A stretch of 5,269 bases of DNA from Leptospira sp. (GTDB lineage Bacteria > Spirochaetota > Leptospiria > Leptospirales > Leptospiraceae), in NCBI GenBank assembly GCA_021413405.1, contig JAIOQL010000070.1, forward strand, positions 1 to 5,269, written 5' to 3'. The position numbers and the translations under genes were made by a program. Positions 1-5,269 of this stretch are shown one piece after another (the stretch's first letter is position 1; every line of letters begins with the position of its first letter). The notes under the pieces are model-generated. The model did not search any database. It had not been told where the DNA came from and saw only the letters and a list, made by a program, of their open reading frames with translations.

Positions 1-29
1 ATCCTTTCGCTAAATTTCCGGTTATCCAT
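1..29 (-). CDS. Start of a gene overlapping the sigma factor gene; probable anti-sigma factor (partial)
   Basis: An ATG at 29-27 opens a frame reading MDNRKFSER before the window ends, so only nine complete codons are visible. A purine-rich AGGGGG stretch lies 5-6 bases upstream, well placed as a ribosome binding site. The start overlaps the end of the sigma factor gene by 8 bases (22-29), which suggests translational coupling and fixed stoichiometry. Genes placed like this after an ECF sigma gene usually encode its anti-sigma factor, often a single-span membrane protein with a short cytoplasmic sigma-binding part. That identity is inferred from position only, because no domain can be seen in nine residues. 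Confidence is fair that a gene starts here and lower for the function. Confidence 0.5.
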
Positions 30-531
30 TGTTTCCCCCTAAGTGCATAAGTTTCATTAATATTTCTTTTCCGCGGAATGTCCGGGACTTCACAGTTCCG
101 ATTTTTAATTGAAGTGATCCTGCTACTTCCTTTTCTGTAAACCCTTTATCATATAATTCTATAACATCCCTGTATTTTTGGGGCAGCCGCTTGATCATCT
201 GCCTATAGACTTCCATGTCCGGTTCATCGGCTATTACTTCTGTTTCCTTTCTAACAAGAGATTCAGTATACTTTTTAATCTTCTCTTCTTCTCTTGCAAA
301 TTTTTGATTCATCCGGATAGTTTCATTTCTGGCAATCGTATATATCCAGGTACTCAGCTCTGATTCATAACGAAATTTTTTCGCTACGAGACTTCTGTAG
401 GCCCGGAGGTATGTTTCCTGAACTATATCGTCAATTGCAAAGAAGAACCTGTCATACAGGTTCTTCTCGATTGCAGACAGCACAATTTTTTTGGTAGTGG
501 TAACTATCCCGGCAAATTCTGCGTCGTTCAT
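22..531 (-). CDS. ECF-family RNA polymerase sigma factor
   Basis: This 169-residue protein has the size and two-domain layout of ECF sigma-70 factors, which direct RNA polymerase to stress-response promoters. Region 2 covers roughly residues 18-77: DDIVQETYLRAYRSL (34-48) is the region 2.2 core-binding helix, and ELSTWIYTIARNETIR (58-73) is region 2.3-2.4, which melts and reads the -10 element. A charged linker (about 78-101) leads to region 4 (about 105-162), with LPQKYRDVIELY and the helix-turn-helix FTEKEVAGSLQLKIGTVKSR (131-150) that reads the -35 element. The ATG at 531 is the first start after an in-frame TGA. The best Shine-Dalgarno (AGGAG) is 13 bases upstream, rather far, and close to the stop of the preceding gene, so coupling to it is likely. 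The gene lies 22 bases after the Spy/CnrX-like gene and overlaps the next gene. The ECF assignment is firm; the subgroup and regulon are unknown. Confidence 0.93.
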   Translation of the reverse strand: MNDAEFAGIVTTTKKIVLSAIEKNLYDRFFFAIDDIVQETYLRAYRSLVAKKFRYESELSTWIYTIARNETIRMNQKFAREEEKIKKYTESLVRKETEVIADEPDMEVYRQMIKRLPQKYRDVIELYDKGFTEKEVAGSLQLKIGTVKSRTFRGKEILMKLMHLGGNNG

Positions 532-553
532 ATTATTTCAAGATCTCCTGCTC

Positions 554-1006
554 CTACCAGAAATGACGGTCGATTTTTCCCTTGAATTTTTCCATTTTTT
601 CAGCCAGTTTAACTCTTTGCTCAGGTTTTAGAATTGCATGAAATTCTGTGAATTTCGCTATGAGAACTTTATGCATTTCATTGTCTCTTGCTGTTTTCTC
701 ATCTGTCAGGGCCTTTAGTTTAAGCTGATCAATTTTCTCGTTCTTCACCTGGCTTATCAGTTCATTGAACATCTTTCCGCGGAATCCTTTGATCTCTTCT
801 TTCTTTTTCAGCAGTTCATCTTTGATTTTGTTTGTTTCCTGAATTTGCTTTTCATCCAGATCGAGATCCTTCGAAAGGTGTTTCACTATCCATTCTGCTT
901 TTTTCTCAATTGGTGCGTTGTGCCAATGTCTGGAGCATCCAAAACCAAAAAGGACTCCTCCCAGAACCAGGAATAAAAAGAATTTCTTCAAAATTTTAAA
1001 TTTCAT
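554..1006 (-). CDS. Spy/CpxP/CnrX-like envelope protein, probable lipoprotein sensor
   Basis: This 150-residue exported protein begins with KK-rich residues and a hydrophobic stretch (9-23) ending in GFG-Cys24. The cysteine suggests a lipoprotein, although the lipobox is loose, with Gly rather than Leu at -3. The mature part is charged and almost entirely helical. It has the two landmarks of the LTXXQ (Spy/CpxP) and heavy-metal-sensor family: LDLDEKQ (48-54) and LKPEQR (126-131). Spy and CpxP are periplasmic chaperones or stress adaptors. CnrX-type relatives sense metals and signal to an anti-sigma factor. Histidines at 27, 29, 43, 112, 123 and 148 could bind metal, but this is inference. The start at 1006 is preferred because AGAGGAG lies 5 bases upstream, the signal peptide begins there, and the ECF promoter lies inside any longer reading (from 1057). 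It heads an apparent operon with the sigma factor gene 22 bases downstream. A general Spy-like chaperone is the alternative. Confidence 0.82.
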   Translation of the reverse strand: MKFKILKKFFLFLVLGGVLFGFGCSRHWHNAPIEKKAEWIVKHLSKDLDLDEKQIQETNKIKDELLKKKEEIKGFRGKMFNELISQVKNEKIDQLKLKALTDEKTARDNEMHKVLIAKFTEFHAILKPEQRVKLAEKMEKFKGKIDRHFW

Positions 1007-1011
1007 ATTTT

Positions 1012-1016
1012 CTCCT
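1012..1016 (-). promoter_or_regulatory. Ribosome binding site deciding the start of the Spy/CnrX-like gene
   Basis: AGGAG, within AGAGGAG, lies 5 bases before the ATG at 1006. No comparable site precedes the alternative ATG at 1057, so this site fixes the start. Confidence 0.8.
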
Positions 1017-1027
1017 CTATTTGACTG

Positions 1028-1055
1028 TAAGACCAGAGATTTTGATCCGGGTTCC
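1028..1055 (-). promoter_or_regulatory. ECF sigma factor promoter (GGAACCC-N15-GTCTTA)
   Basis: On the minus strand the -35 element GGAACCC lies at 1055-1049 and the -10 element GTCTTA at 1033-1028, separated by exactly 15 bases. This matches the classic ECF/sigma-E layout GGAACTT-N15/16-GTCTAA, with the invariant GGAAC and GTC both intact. Transcription would begin near 1022, giving a leader of only about 15 bases that holds the AGGAG ribosome binding site. The promoter precedes the operon encoding the ECF sigma factor itself, so positive autoregulation is the simple reading. The match and spacing are seen directly; use by this particular sigma factor is inferred. Confidence 0.78.
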
Positions 1056-1093
1056 ATTTTTTTCAGATCTTAAGCAAACTATTCCGTCCAGGA

Positions 1094-1192
1094 TCAGATA
1101 TCGTAATCCTCAGGAAGCCGGTTTGCGATATTTTTTATTTCATACTTTTTAAGATCCGGCACATCGCTAAGAAAATCATCAGGCCGCTTCTC
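1094..1192 (-). other. In-frame open continuation past the DUF1330 stop codon
   Basis: Directly after the TGA at 1195-1193 the same reading frame continues for 32 sense codons to a second TGA at 1096-1094. The implied peptide is charged and protein-like, for example PDLKKYEIKNIANRLPED in its second half, and has none of the Cys/Ser-rich look of random translation. It could be the tail of a longer ancestral protein cut by a nonsense mutation, a readthrough extension, or chance. A second 38-codon open run follows the stop at 1627 in this window, so length alone is not significant. No start codon with a ribosome binding site is seen that would make it a separate gene; a GTG in the frame has no such support. 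Confidence 0.3.
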
Positions 1193-1513
1193 TCAATCCG
1201 GGATTTGCGCTATCTTATTAATATCTTCACCGGCAATCAGAATAAATTTCCCTTTCGAACCATTTTTACGGCTTTCAAGGTATGGCTTGTATTCTTCACT
1301 CTTATAAAAATTCATTACTTCAGCTTTGGAAGGCCATTCGATAATTAAAAAAAGCTGCGGAAGTTCTTCTTCACCTTCTATTTTTTCAATATTAGGAGTT
1401 CGGGCCAAATAACGACCGCCGTATTTTTCAACAATCTTAGTTACATTTCTCACATACGCAGGAATCCATCGGCGATTTGTTATATTAATTTCAGCAACGG
1501 AGTAATATTTCAT
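1193..1513 (-). CDS. DUF1330 family protein (dimeric alpha/beta-barrel fold)
   Basis: The 106-residue product fits the DUF1330 family, small cytoplasmic proteins of the ferredoxin-like dimeric alpha/beta-barrel class whose biochemical role is mostly undefined. Family landmarks are visible in order: an N-terminal strand (YYSVAEINIT, 3-12), a helix ending in KYGGRYLAR (30-38), the strand LFLIIEWPS (54-62), then FYKSEEYKPYL (69-79), which resembles the family's usual 'WY.S.EY' segment, and a final strand FILIAGED. The ATG at 1513 is preferred over an in-frame TTG at 1552, because the family begins at the first strand and the extra 13 residues look unrelated; neither start has a strong Shine-Dalgarno. 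It sits 113 bases after the upstream membrane protein gene, has its own promoter-like sequence, and so is probably a separate unit. The same frame stays open for 32 codons beyond the stop. The family call is good; the substrate is unknown. Confidence 0.8.
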   Translation of the reverse strand: MKYYSVAEINITNRRWIPAYVRNVTKIVEKYGGRYLARTPNIEKIEGEEELPQLFLIIEWPSKAEVMNFYKSEEYKPYLESRKNGSKGKFILIAGEDINKIAQIPD

Positions 1514-1564
1514 AGGTCTATGCTGATTTTTTGAGCAAATATCGTGCAACAAGAATTCAAATAG

Positions 1565-1593
1565 ATATAAATGTTTACGAACATTTCAATCAA
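1565..1593 (-). promoter_or_regulatory. Probable sigma-70-type promoter of the DUF1330 gene
   Basis: On the minus strand TTGATT (1593-1588) and TTATAT (1570-1565) are separated by 17 bases, resembling housekeeping -35 and -10 boxes. Transcription would begin near 1558, about 45 bases before the ATG at 1513. The match to the -10 consensus is only moderate, and the region is AT-rich, so a chance match is possible. Confidence 0.45.
1569..1586. promoter_or_regulatory. Perfect dyad AAATGTT-TACG-AACATTT, candidate operator
   Basis: Two perfect 7-base inverted arms flank a 4-base centre. The dyad fills the spacer and touches the -10 box of the putative DUF1330 promoter, the usual place for a repressor site. 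Read as RNA it could instead form a small AT-rich hairpin, but no proper U-tract follows on the minus strand, so a terminator for the upstream membrane protein gene is less likely. The cognate regulator is not in the window. Confidence 0.45.
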
Positions 1594-1626
1594 ACCGGAT
1601 CGGCAACTATATTCGCTTCTACTCGT

Positions 1627-2115
1627 TCACAAAAATATTATCCACATTGTCAATGAAACTATACTAATAAATTTCAACAGGTAGAGCCTCCCGATTCTTT
1701 TCCAATCATGACTGCCAAGCTGACCTAATATCCCGATAATTTTATTTTTATCCGCATCAAGCATTTCCTTTGGATAAAGGATCCCATAGACATTCTTTAA
1801 CAATGGAAGCAGAATTTCATTCCGGTGATGATCAATTGCATCATAATACAGATCCGAAATATTTTCGTCGGTTGCGTAAAGACCAACGAAAACTTCCGGA
1901 ACTTCACAGTATTTATTCAGTACGAACCCGGATAGCCTGGCATAGACAGATAAAATACCAAATAGAACGAATTTTGGTTCATGGTTCTTTGTAAAAAAAA
2001 TGACGTAGACGTATGCAATAAGACAAGAATAGCCAAATATACCCAGAATAATTTTTAAAATCCGAAATTTCTTTTTTTCGGAAAGAAATTTTTTATAAAG
2101 ATCCTCTTCGGTCAA
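1627..2115 (-). CDS. Small membrane protein of unknown function downstream of hslO
   Basis: I do not recognise this 162-residue protein. It has a charged N-terminus (KKFLSEKKK), two hydrophobic segments (about 19-41 and 49-66), a soluble middle part (about 67-142) rich in acidic and aromatic residues with the sequence DHHRNEILLPLLK, and a third hydrophobic segment (about 144-162) that runs to the last residue. The start is a TTG at 2115: it is the only usable start after an in-frame TAA, and AGGA lies 9 bases upstream. It begins 37 bases after hslO ends, with no terminator between them, so co-transcription is likely. A role in redox or heat stress would be guilt by association only. The abrupt C-terminus inside a membrane segment could be natural. 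Confidence 0.65.
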   Translation of the reverse strand: MTEEDLYKKFLSEKKKFRILKIILGIFGYSCLIAYVYVIFFTKNHEPKFVLFGILSVYARLSGFVLNKYCEVPEVFVGLYATDENISDLYYDAIDHHRNEILLPLLKNVYGILYPKEMLDADKNKIIGILGQLGSHDWKRIGRLYLLKFISIVSLTMWIIFL

Positions 2116-2152
2116 CTCAAGATATCCTAATAATAATTGTTTGGATTATACT

Positions 2153-3016
2153 TTATAAAAACAGCATGTTTACTTCTTCTGGATCAAGTTTATAGACTTC
2201 CCTGCAGAATTCGCAGGTCATTTCTATTGAACCTCTTTCATTCAAAATATCGAGCGCTTCCTCCTTTCCCATCGAAGACACAACATTTTTTATCTTCTCG
2301 ACCGAACATCCGCAATAAAATTCCGGGGATCCTTCTTCCAATATTTTTGCCTCTGATCCGAGAACAGTTTCAATTCTTTTTAGGGCAGACCTTGCACCGC
2401 CCAGGAAAAGTTCCGCAGTGGTGGAATCGATGCTCTGAATTTTTTCCTGAAGCATTTCGATGAGGCTTGCTTCGGTTTCCGGTAAAGCCTGTAGTATTAT
2501 CCCGGATGAGAAAACATTTTCCTGATTTTCTCTCACATCCATGCTCAGAAACGAAACCAACTGTTCAGAATCCCAAAGGTAATTCAAAAGATTGTCCTCA
2601 AAATTCGAGGAAGAAAGCGCAGTAATGGATTGGTGCAATTTCTGAATCCCGCCCCATCGGGTGATTCTCAGAACCCCCGTTCCAATGCCGAGAGTCAGAT
2701 CCCCTGCATCGGCAACTACATTCGGATATTTTGCCATTCCTCTCATTTTACCTGTCCGGTTACTATAAGTCATTACTCTTTCCATTTCCCCGTTTCCTTC
2801 TAACTGAATGCTGACGGTCATTTCATCCTTCACGAGACCGGCCAGGAAAAAAGCCCCAAGCATTGCCTTGGAGACAAGAATAGCTGACGACTCTTTCATA
2901 TTGTGACGATTTACCGCTTCGGAGACAGAATTGGAACAATCAGTGATCAAAAAGCGAAAATTATATTTTTCAAAAATTCCGATGAAATAAGAATCTTTTG
3001 TTTTGGAGTTGTTCAT
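2153..3016 (-). CDS. hslO: Hsp33, redox-regulated holdase chaperone
   Basis: The 287-residue protein has the normal Hsp33 length. Hsp33 is a cytoplasmic chaperone that is inactive when its four C-terminal cysteines bind zinc. Oxidation forms disulfides, releases zinc and unfolds the linker, and the protein then holds unfolding clients during oxidative and heat stress. The four cysteines are all present as C235-G-C237 and C268-E-F-C271, with 30 residues between the pairs, the same spacing as in E. coli Hsp33. The N-terminal domain is intact, with the segments VSEAVNRH, LEGNGEMERVM and ITRWGG typical of the family core. The ATG at 3016 fits the family's N-terminus, although no strong Shine-Dalgarno precedes it. 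It is divergent from the MATE gene and probably leads a two-gene unit with the small membrane protein. Confidence 0.96.
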   Translation of the reverse strand: MNNSKTKDSYFIGIFEKYNFRFLITDCSNSVSEAVNRHNMKESSAILVSKAMLGAFFLAGLVKDEMTVSIQLEGNGEMERVMTYSNRTGKMRGMAKYPNVVADAGDLTLGIGTGVLRITRWGGIQKLHQSITALSSSNFEDNLLNYLWDSEQLVSFLSMDVRENQENVFSSGIILQALPETEASLIEMLQEKIQSIDSTTAELFLGGARSALKRIETVLGSEAKILEEGSPEFYCGCSVEKIKNVVSSMGKEEALDILNERGSIEMTCEFCREVYKLDPEEVNMLFL

Positions 3017-3139
3017 TAATATTTAGTGAGCAAAATCAGGAAAACCCTGATCAATGTTTACAGTAAATGATTCACTTGCCGAGTAAACCAAAATCATATT
3101 TGTATTTTTAAATTGCTTCCGCTTTAAACATTGGTTTTT
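3017..3139. other. Divergent intergenic region between hslO and the MATE gene
   Basis: These 123 AT-rich bases must hold the control regions of both genes. The clearest structure is the dyad at 3035-3051. A short palindrome, TTTAC-A-GTAAA (3057-3067), and partial promoter-like boxes (for example TTCACT, 17 bases, then TCATAT on the plus strand) are also visible, but none matches consensus well enough to assign a promoter. Confidence 0.5.
3035..3051. promoter_or_regulatory. Inverted repeat ATCAGG-AAAAC-CCTGAT upstream of hslO
   Basis: Two perfect 6-base arms flank a 5-base centre, 18-35 bases before the hslO start. It could be an operator for hslO (or for both divergent genes) or a short hairpin in the hslO leader. 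It lacks a T-run on either side, so a terminator is unlikely. Confidence 0.35.
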
Positions 3140-4504
3140 ATGCGTACATTGTATCATAAAATCAGGAGGATCTTCCAGGACACGCCTCTCAGTAAAAAAA
3201 TCTTTACTCTCTCACTTCCGGTCTTTCTGGAAATGATCAGCCATACACTAGTTCAGGTTGCTGATACAATTATGGTTGGCAAACTCGGACCGGTAGCCAC
3301 CGCAGCAACGGGTCTCGGGGGAATGGCATATTTTACCGGTATGATATTTGTAATCAACGCTTCAACCGGAGTCCAAATCCTCACAGCAAGACGATTTGGA
3401 GAAAAAGATTTCAAAGCCGTCGGAAAAATCGCACTCACTTCAGTTTATTTTTCTGCATTTGCAGGTGTCGGCCTCGGAATTGTCGGATATTACACCGCGT
3501 TTCCTTTTGTAAGCCTGCTAAATGAAGACAAAGTAATTATTGAAAAGGCAGGATCTTATCTTGCCTTTCGTTCTATGGGGACAGTATTTTTCTTTCTAAT
3601 TTTTGTTTTCCGGGCATTTTTGAATGGGCTTGGAAAAACATACATTGGAATGCTGACGGCATTTACAGTCACTTTGAGTAACATTTTCCTGAACTGGGTT
3701 TTGATTTATGGTAATCTCGGGTTCAACGGATTTGGGATCGATGGTGCCGCAATCGCCTCTTCAATTTCCGGTTTTATCGGATTCCTGTTCATGTCTCTAT
3801 TTTTCTTTAAAAAGGAAATCAATACATTTTTTAATGGGATAAGTCACCAATTTGATTTTCAGATCCTCTCTGAAGTTTTCCGCATCGGTTTTCCTCCAGG
3901 AATCGATGGGGTATTTACACATTTCGCATTTTTGATTTTTTCAAAATTTTCCGGAATGATCGGTATGATTTCCCTTGCGTCGACTTCGATAATCATGACA
4001 ATTATCGGGATTTCATTCATGCCAGGATTTGCTTTCGGGATAGCAGCAACAACTATTCTCGGTCAGGCAATGGGGGCCGGCAAGATCCGCCTGGCAGAAA
4101 GGGGCGCATTCCGGTCTGCCTTATATTCAGCAATATTGATGGGTTGCCTGGGGATTGTATTTATTGCTTTCGGTCGCCAGATTATCGAAATTTTTTCGCA
4201 AAATCCTGATGTGCTGGCAGACGCCTACCCTGCACTGATAATCATTGCATTGATACAGGCTGGTGATGCTTATCATATGGTAATTGGATCGGCGCTTAGA
4301 AGTGCAGGACTTGTATACTGGGTTATGGTTATCTATTTATTCTATTCTTTTGGACTAATGCTACCGCTGGCATACTTTATGGGAATTTATTTGAAAATGG
4401 GAACGACCGGGATCTGGCTTTCAGTCTTCATTTGGCTTTTGGGACTATCGCTGACTTTCATCTGGAAATTTAAAAAAGGGGACTGGAAAACAATCAAAAT
4501 TTAA
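3140..4504 (+). CDS. MATE family efflux transporter
   Basis: This 454-residue, very hydrophobic inner-membrane protein fits the MATE family, antiporters that export drugs or metabolites in exchange for H+ or Na+. It has about twelve membrane helices in two lobes of six. The first lobe opens with FTLSLPVFLEMISHTLVQVADTIMVGKLG cut here as FTLSLPVF and VADTIMVGKLG (40-50); the latter is the family's TM1 signature with Asp42, an acidic residue at the place often used for cation coupling. The second lobe contains the matching segment ILGQAMGAG with the following A-E-R-G-A-F-R helix start. The ATG at 3140 is preferred to an in-frame TTG at 3131, though neither has a clear ribosome binding site. It is divergent from hslO and separated from gmd by 134 bases. 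Substrate and subfamily (NorM-like versus DinF-like) cannot be decided from the sequence. Confidence 0.93.
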   Translation: MRTLYHKIRRIFQDTPLSKKIFTLSLPVFLEMISHTLVQVADTIMVGKLGPVATAATGLGGMAYFTGMIFVINASTGVQILTARRFGEKDFKAVGKIALTSVYFSAFAGVGLGIVGYYTAFPFVSLLNEDKVIIEKAGSYLAFRSMGTVFFFLIFVFRAFLNGLGKTYIGMLTAFTVTLSNIFLNWVLIYGNLGFNGFGIDGAAIASSISGFIGFLFMSLFFFKKEINTFFNGISHQFDFQILSEVFRIGFPPGIDGVFTHFAFLIFSKFSGMIGMISLASTSIIMTIIGISFMPGFAFGIAATTILGQAMGAGKIRLAERGAFRSALYSAILMGCLGIVFIAFGRQIIEIFSQNPDVLADAYPALIIIALIQAGDAYHMVIGSALRSAGLVYWVMVIYLFYSFGLMLPLAYFMGIYLKMGTTGIWLSVFIWLLGLSLTFIWKFKKGDWKTIKI

Positions 4505-4638
4505 TTGTTTTTGACTGGTAAAAATTAAATAATCCTAAAAAATCAAAAATGCAAAACTGATTCCGGAATTATAGAAAAACGTTGATAACCCGAATACATA
4601 AAAAATGCTACATTTTATTCTTTAAGGAACTTTAATAT
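4505..4638 (+). other. AT-rich intergenic region between the MATE gene and gmd
   Basis: No gene is seen. It holds an AT-only imperfect hairpin just after the MATE stop (TTAATT and TTTTT against AAAAATTAA, 4501-4528), a 10-base palindrome ATTCCGGAAT (4560-4569) and the gmd ribosome binding site. A TTGATA box near 4582 is not followed by a -10 box at the right distance, so no promoter is assigned. Confidence 0.5.
4624..4629 (+). promoter_or_regulatory. Ribosome binding site of gmd
   Basis: AAGGAA lies about 9-10 bases before the ATG at 4639 and supports that start, which also fits the conserved N-terminus of the family. Confidence 0.65.
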
Positions 4639-5269
4639 ATGAAAAACGCACTAATTACCGGAATTACAGGTCAGGATGGCTCTTATTTAACGGAACTTCT
4701 TCTTGAAAAAGGATATATGGTTCATGGAATAGTGAGAAGAGCCAGTTCATTCAATCGGGATAGGATTGATCATCTCACAAATAACCCTAATCTGAAGCTC
4801 CACTATGGAGATCTGACTGATTCGAGTAACCTGAACAGGATACTCGAAAAAGTTGAGCCTCAAGAAATCTATAATCTTGCTGCCCAATCCCATGTCGGTG
4901 TATCCTTCGAAGTTCCTGAATATACAGCTGAAGTAGATGCCGTTGGAACCCTCCGATTCCTGGATGCGATACGCGAAACTGGAGTTAATGCAAGGTTTTA
5001 CCAGGCATCAACGTCTGAATTATATGGACTTGTTCAGGAAGTTCCGCAAACAGAGAAAACACCATTCTATCCTAGATCTCCATACGCAGTCGCCAAATTA
5101 TATGCATACTGGATCGTTGTGAATTACAGGGAGGCTTTCAAAATTCATGCGTCAAACGGGATTTTATTCAATCATGAATCTCCCCGAAGAGGCGAAACGT
5201 TTGTTACAAGAAAAATTACCCGTGCCGTTGCCGCAATCAAGGCAAAAAAGCAGGAAACCCTTTATCTGG
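4639..5269 (+). CDS. gmd: GDP-mannose 4,6-dehydratase (3' end cut by window)
   Basis: The 210 visible codons are the N-terminal part of an enzyme usually about 320-375 residues long. GMD converts GDP-D-mannose to GDP-4-keto-6-deoxy-D-mannose in the cytoplasm, the shared step toward GDP-fucose, GDP-rhamnose and related sugars of surface polysaccharides. It is an extended short-chain dehydrogenase: the dinucleotide-binding motif G8-x2-G11-x2-G14 (GITGQDG) opens the Rossmann fold, and [14 protein letters not shown] (79-92) follows. The catalytic set is complete, with Thr125 and Glu127 in STSELYG and Tyr149-x3-Lys153 in [12 protein letters not shown], each offset by 7 from E. coli Thr132, Glu134, Tyr156 and Lys160. 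The segment [20 protein letters not shown] (173-192) is specific for GMD rather than other epimerase-like enzymes. No frame break is seen. A GDP-sugar reductase/epimerase or glycosyltransferases would be expected downstream. Confidence 0.97.
   Translation, partial: MKNALITGITGQDGSYLTELLLEKGYMVHGIVRRASSFNRDRIDHLTNNPNLKLHYGDLTDSSNLNRILEKVEPQEIYNLAAQSHVGVSFEVPEYTAEVDAVGTLRFLDAIRETGVNARFYQASTSELYGLVQEVPQTEKTPFYPRSPYAVAKLYAYWIVVNYREAFKIHASNGILFNHESPRRGETFVTRKITRAVAAIKAKKQETLYL

Noticed and set aside
178..363. 61-codon open frame on the plus strand
   Set aside because: It is antisense to the ECF sigma gene and has no ribosome binding site or protein features.
1193..1195. TGA read as selenocysteine, joining DUF1330 to the 32-codon tail
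   Set aside because: No convincing SECIS-like hairpin follows; only a weak 4-bp CGGC/GCCG pairing is seen. The site has no redox-enzyme context, and DUF1330 is not a known selenoprotein family.
1511..1626. 38-codon open continuation after the stop of the small membrane protein
   Set aside because: The translation is rich in Cys, Ser and Ile and looks random. It runs through the DUF1330 promoter, so it is taken as chance.
1898..1925. GGAACTT-N15-GTACGA on the plus strand, resembling an ECF promoter
   Set aside because: It lies antisense inside the membrane protein gene, the -10 box lacks the GTC core, and no plus-strand gene follows.
1770..1994. 74-codon open frame on the plus strand
   Set aside because: It is antisense to the small membrane protein gene; its composition is low-complexity polar with no known motif, and no ribosome binding site was noticed.
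2137..2463. 108-codon open frame on the plus strand
   Set aside because: It lies antisense within hslO, whose identity is certain, and its translation has no recognisable domain.
4501..4528. AT-only hairpin after the MATE gene as a terminator
   Set aside because: The stem is all A-T with a bulged G and has no GC core or clean T-tract, so it would be too weak for a confident terminator call.
4937..5122. 61-codon open frame on the plus strand
   Set aside because: It is an out-of-frame reading inside gmd, whose catalytic residues are all in the other frame.

Overview
The window carries about 40% GC DNA with six complete genes and two genes cut by the window ends. It looks like a chromosomal stretch of a Gram-negative, diderm bacterium. 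A Leptospira-like spirochaete is my best guess, from the moderate-to-low GC, the apparent TTG start, the loose lipobox and the overall look of the proteins. That guess rests on general impression, not on a marker gene.

Region 1 (1-1055, minus strand) is a compact stress-response module. A textbook extracytoplasmic-function (ECF) promoter, GGAACCC-N15-GTCTTA, lies just upstream of a small Spy/CpxP/CnrX-like envelope protein. It is followed by an ECF sigma factor and then by the first codons of a gene that overlaps the sigma gene by 8 bases, which is where an anti-sigma factor is expected. The arrangement suggests an autoregulated circuit of sensor, sigma factor and anti-sigma factor.

Region 2 (1094-1626, minus strand) holds a DUF1330 protein gene with its own likely promoter. 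A perfect 7-bp dyad sits between the promoter elements. The reading frame continues for 32 protein-like codons past the TGA stop.

Region 3 (1627-3016, minus strand) is hslO, encoding the redox-activated chaperone Hsp33 with all four zinc cysteines, followed 37 bases later by a small membrane protein that I do not recognise.

Region 4 (3140-4504, plus strand) is a MATE-family multidrug/cation antiporter, transcribed divergently from hslO.

Region 5 (4639-5269, plus strand) is the first 210 codons of gmd, GDP-mannose 4,6-dehydratase. It probably opens a nucleotide-sugar or surface-polysaccharide locus beyond the window.

I see no RNA genes, mobile elements, CRISPR arrays or long repeats. The strongest non-gene signal is the ECF promoter. 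I do not see a clearly unprecedented system. The points most worth checking are the sensor/sigma circuit, the dyad in the DUF1330 promoter and the frame that continues past the DUF1330 stop.
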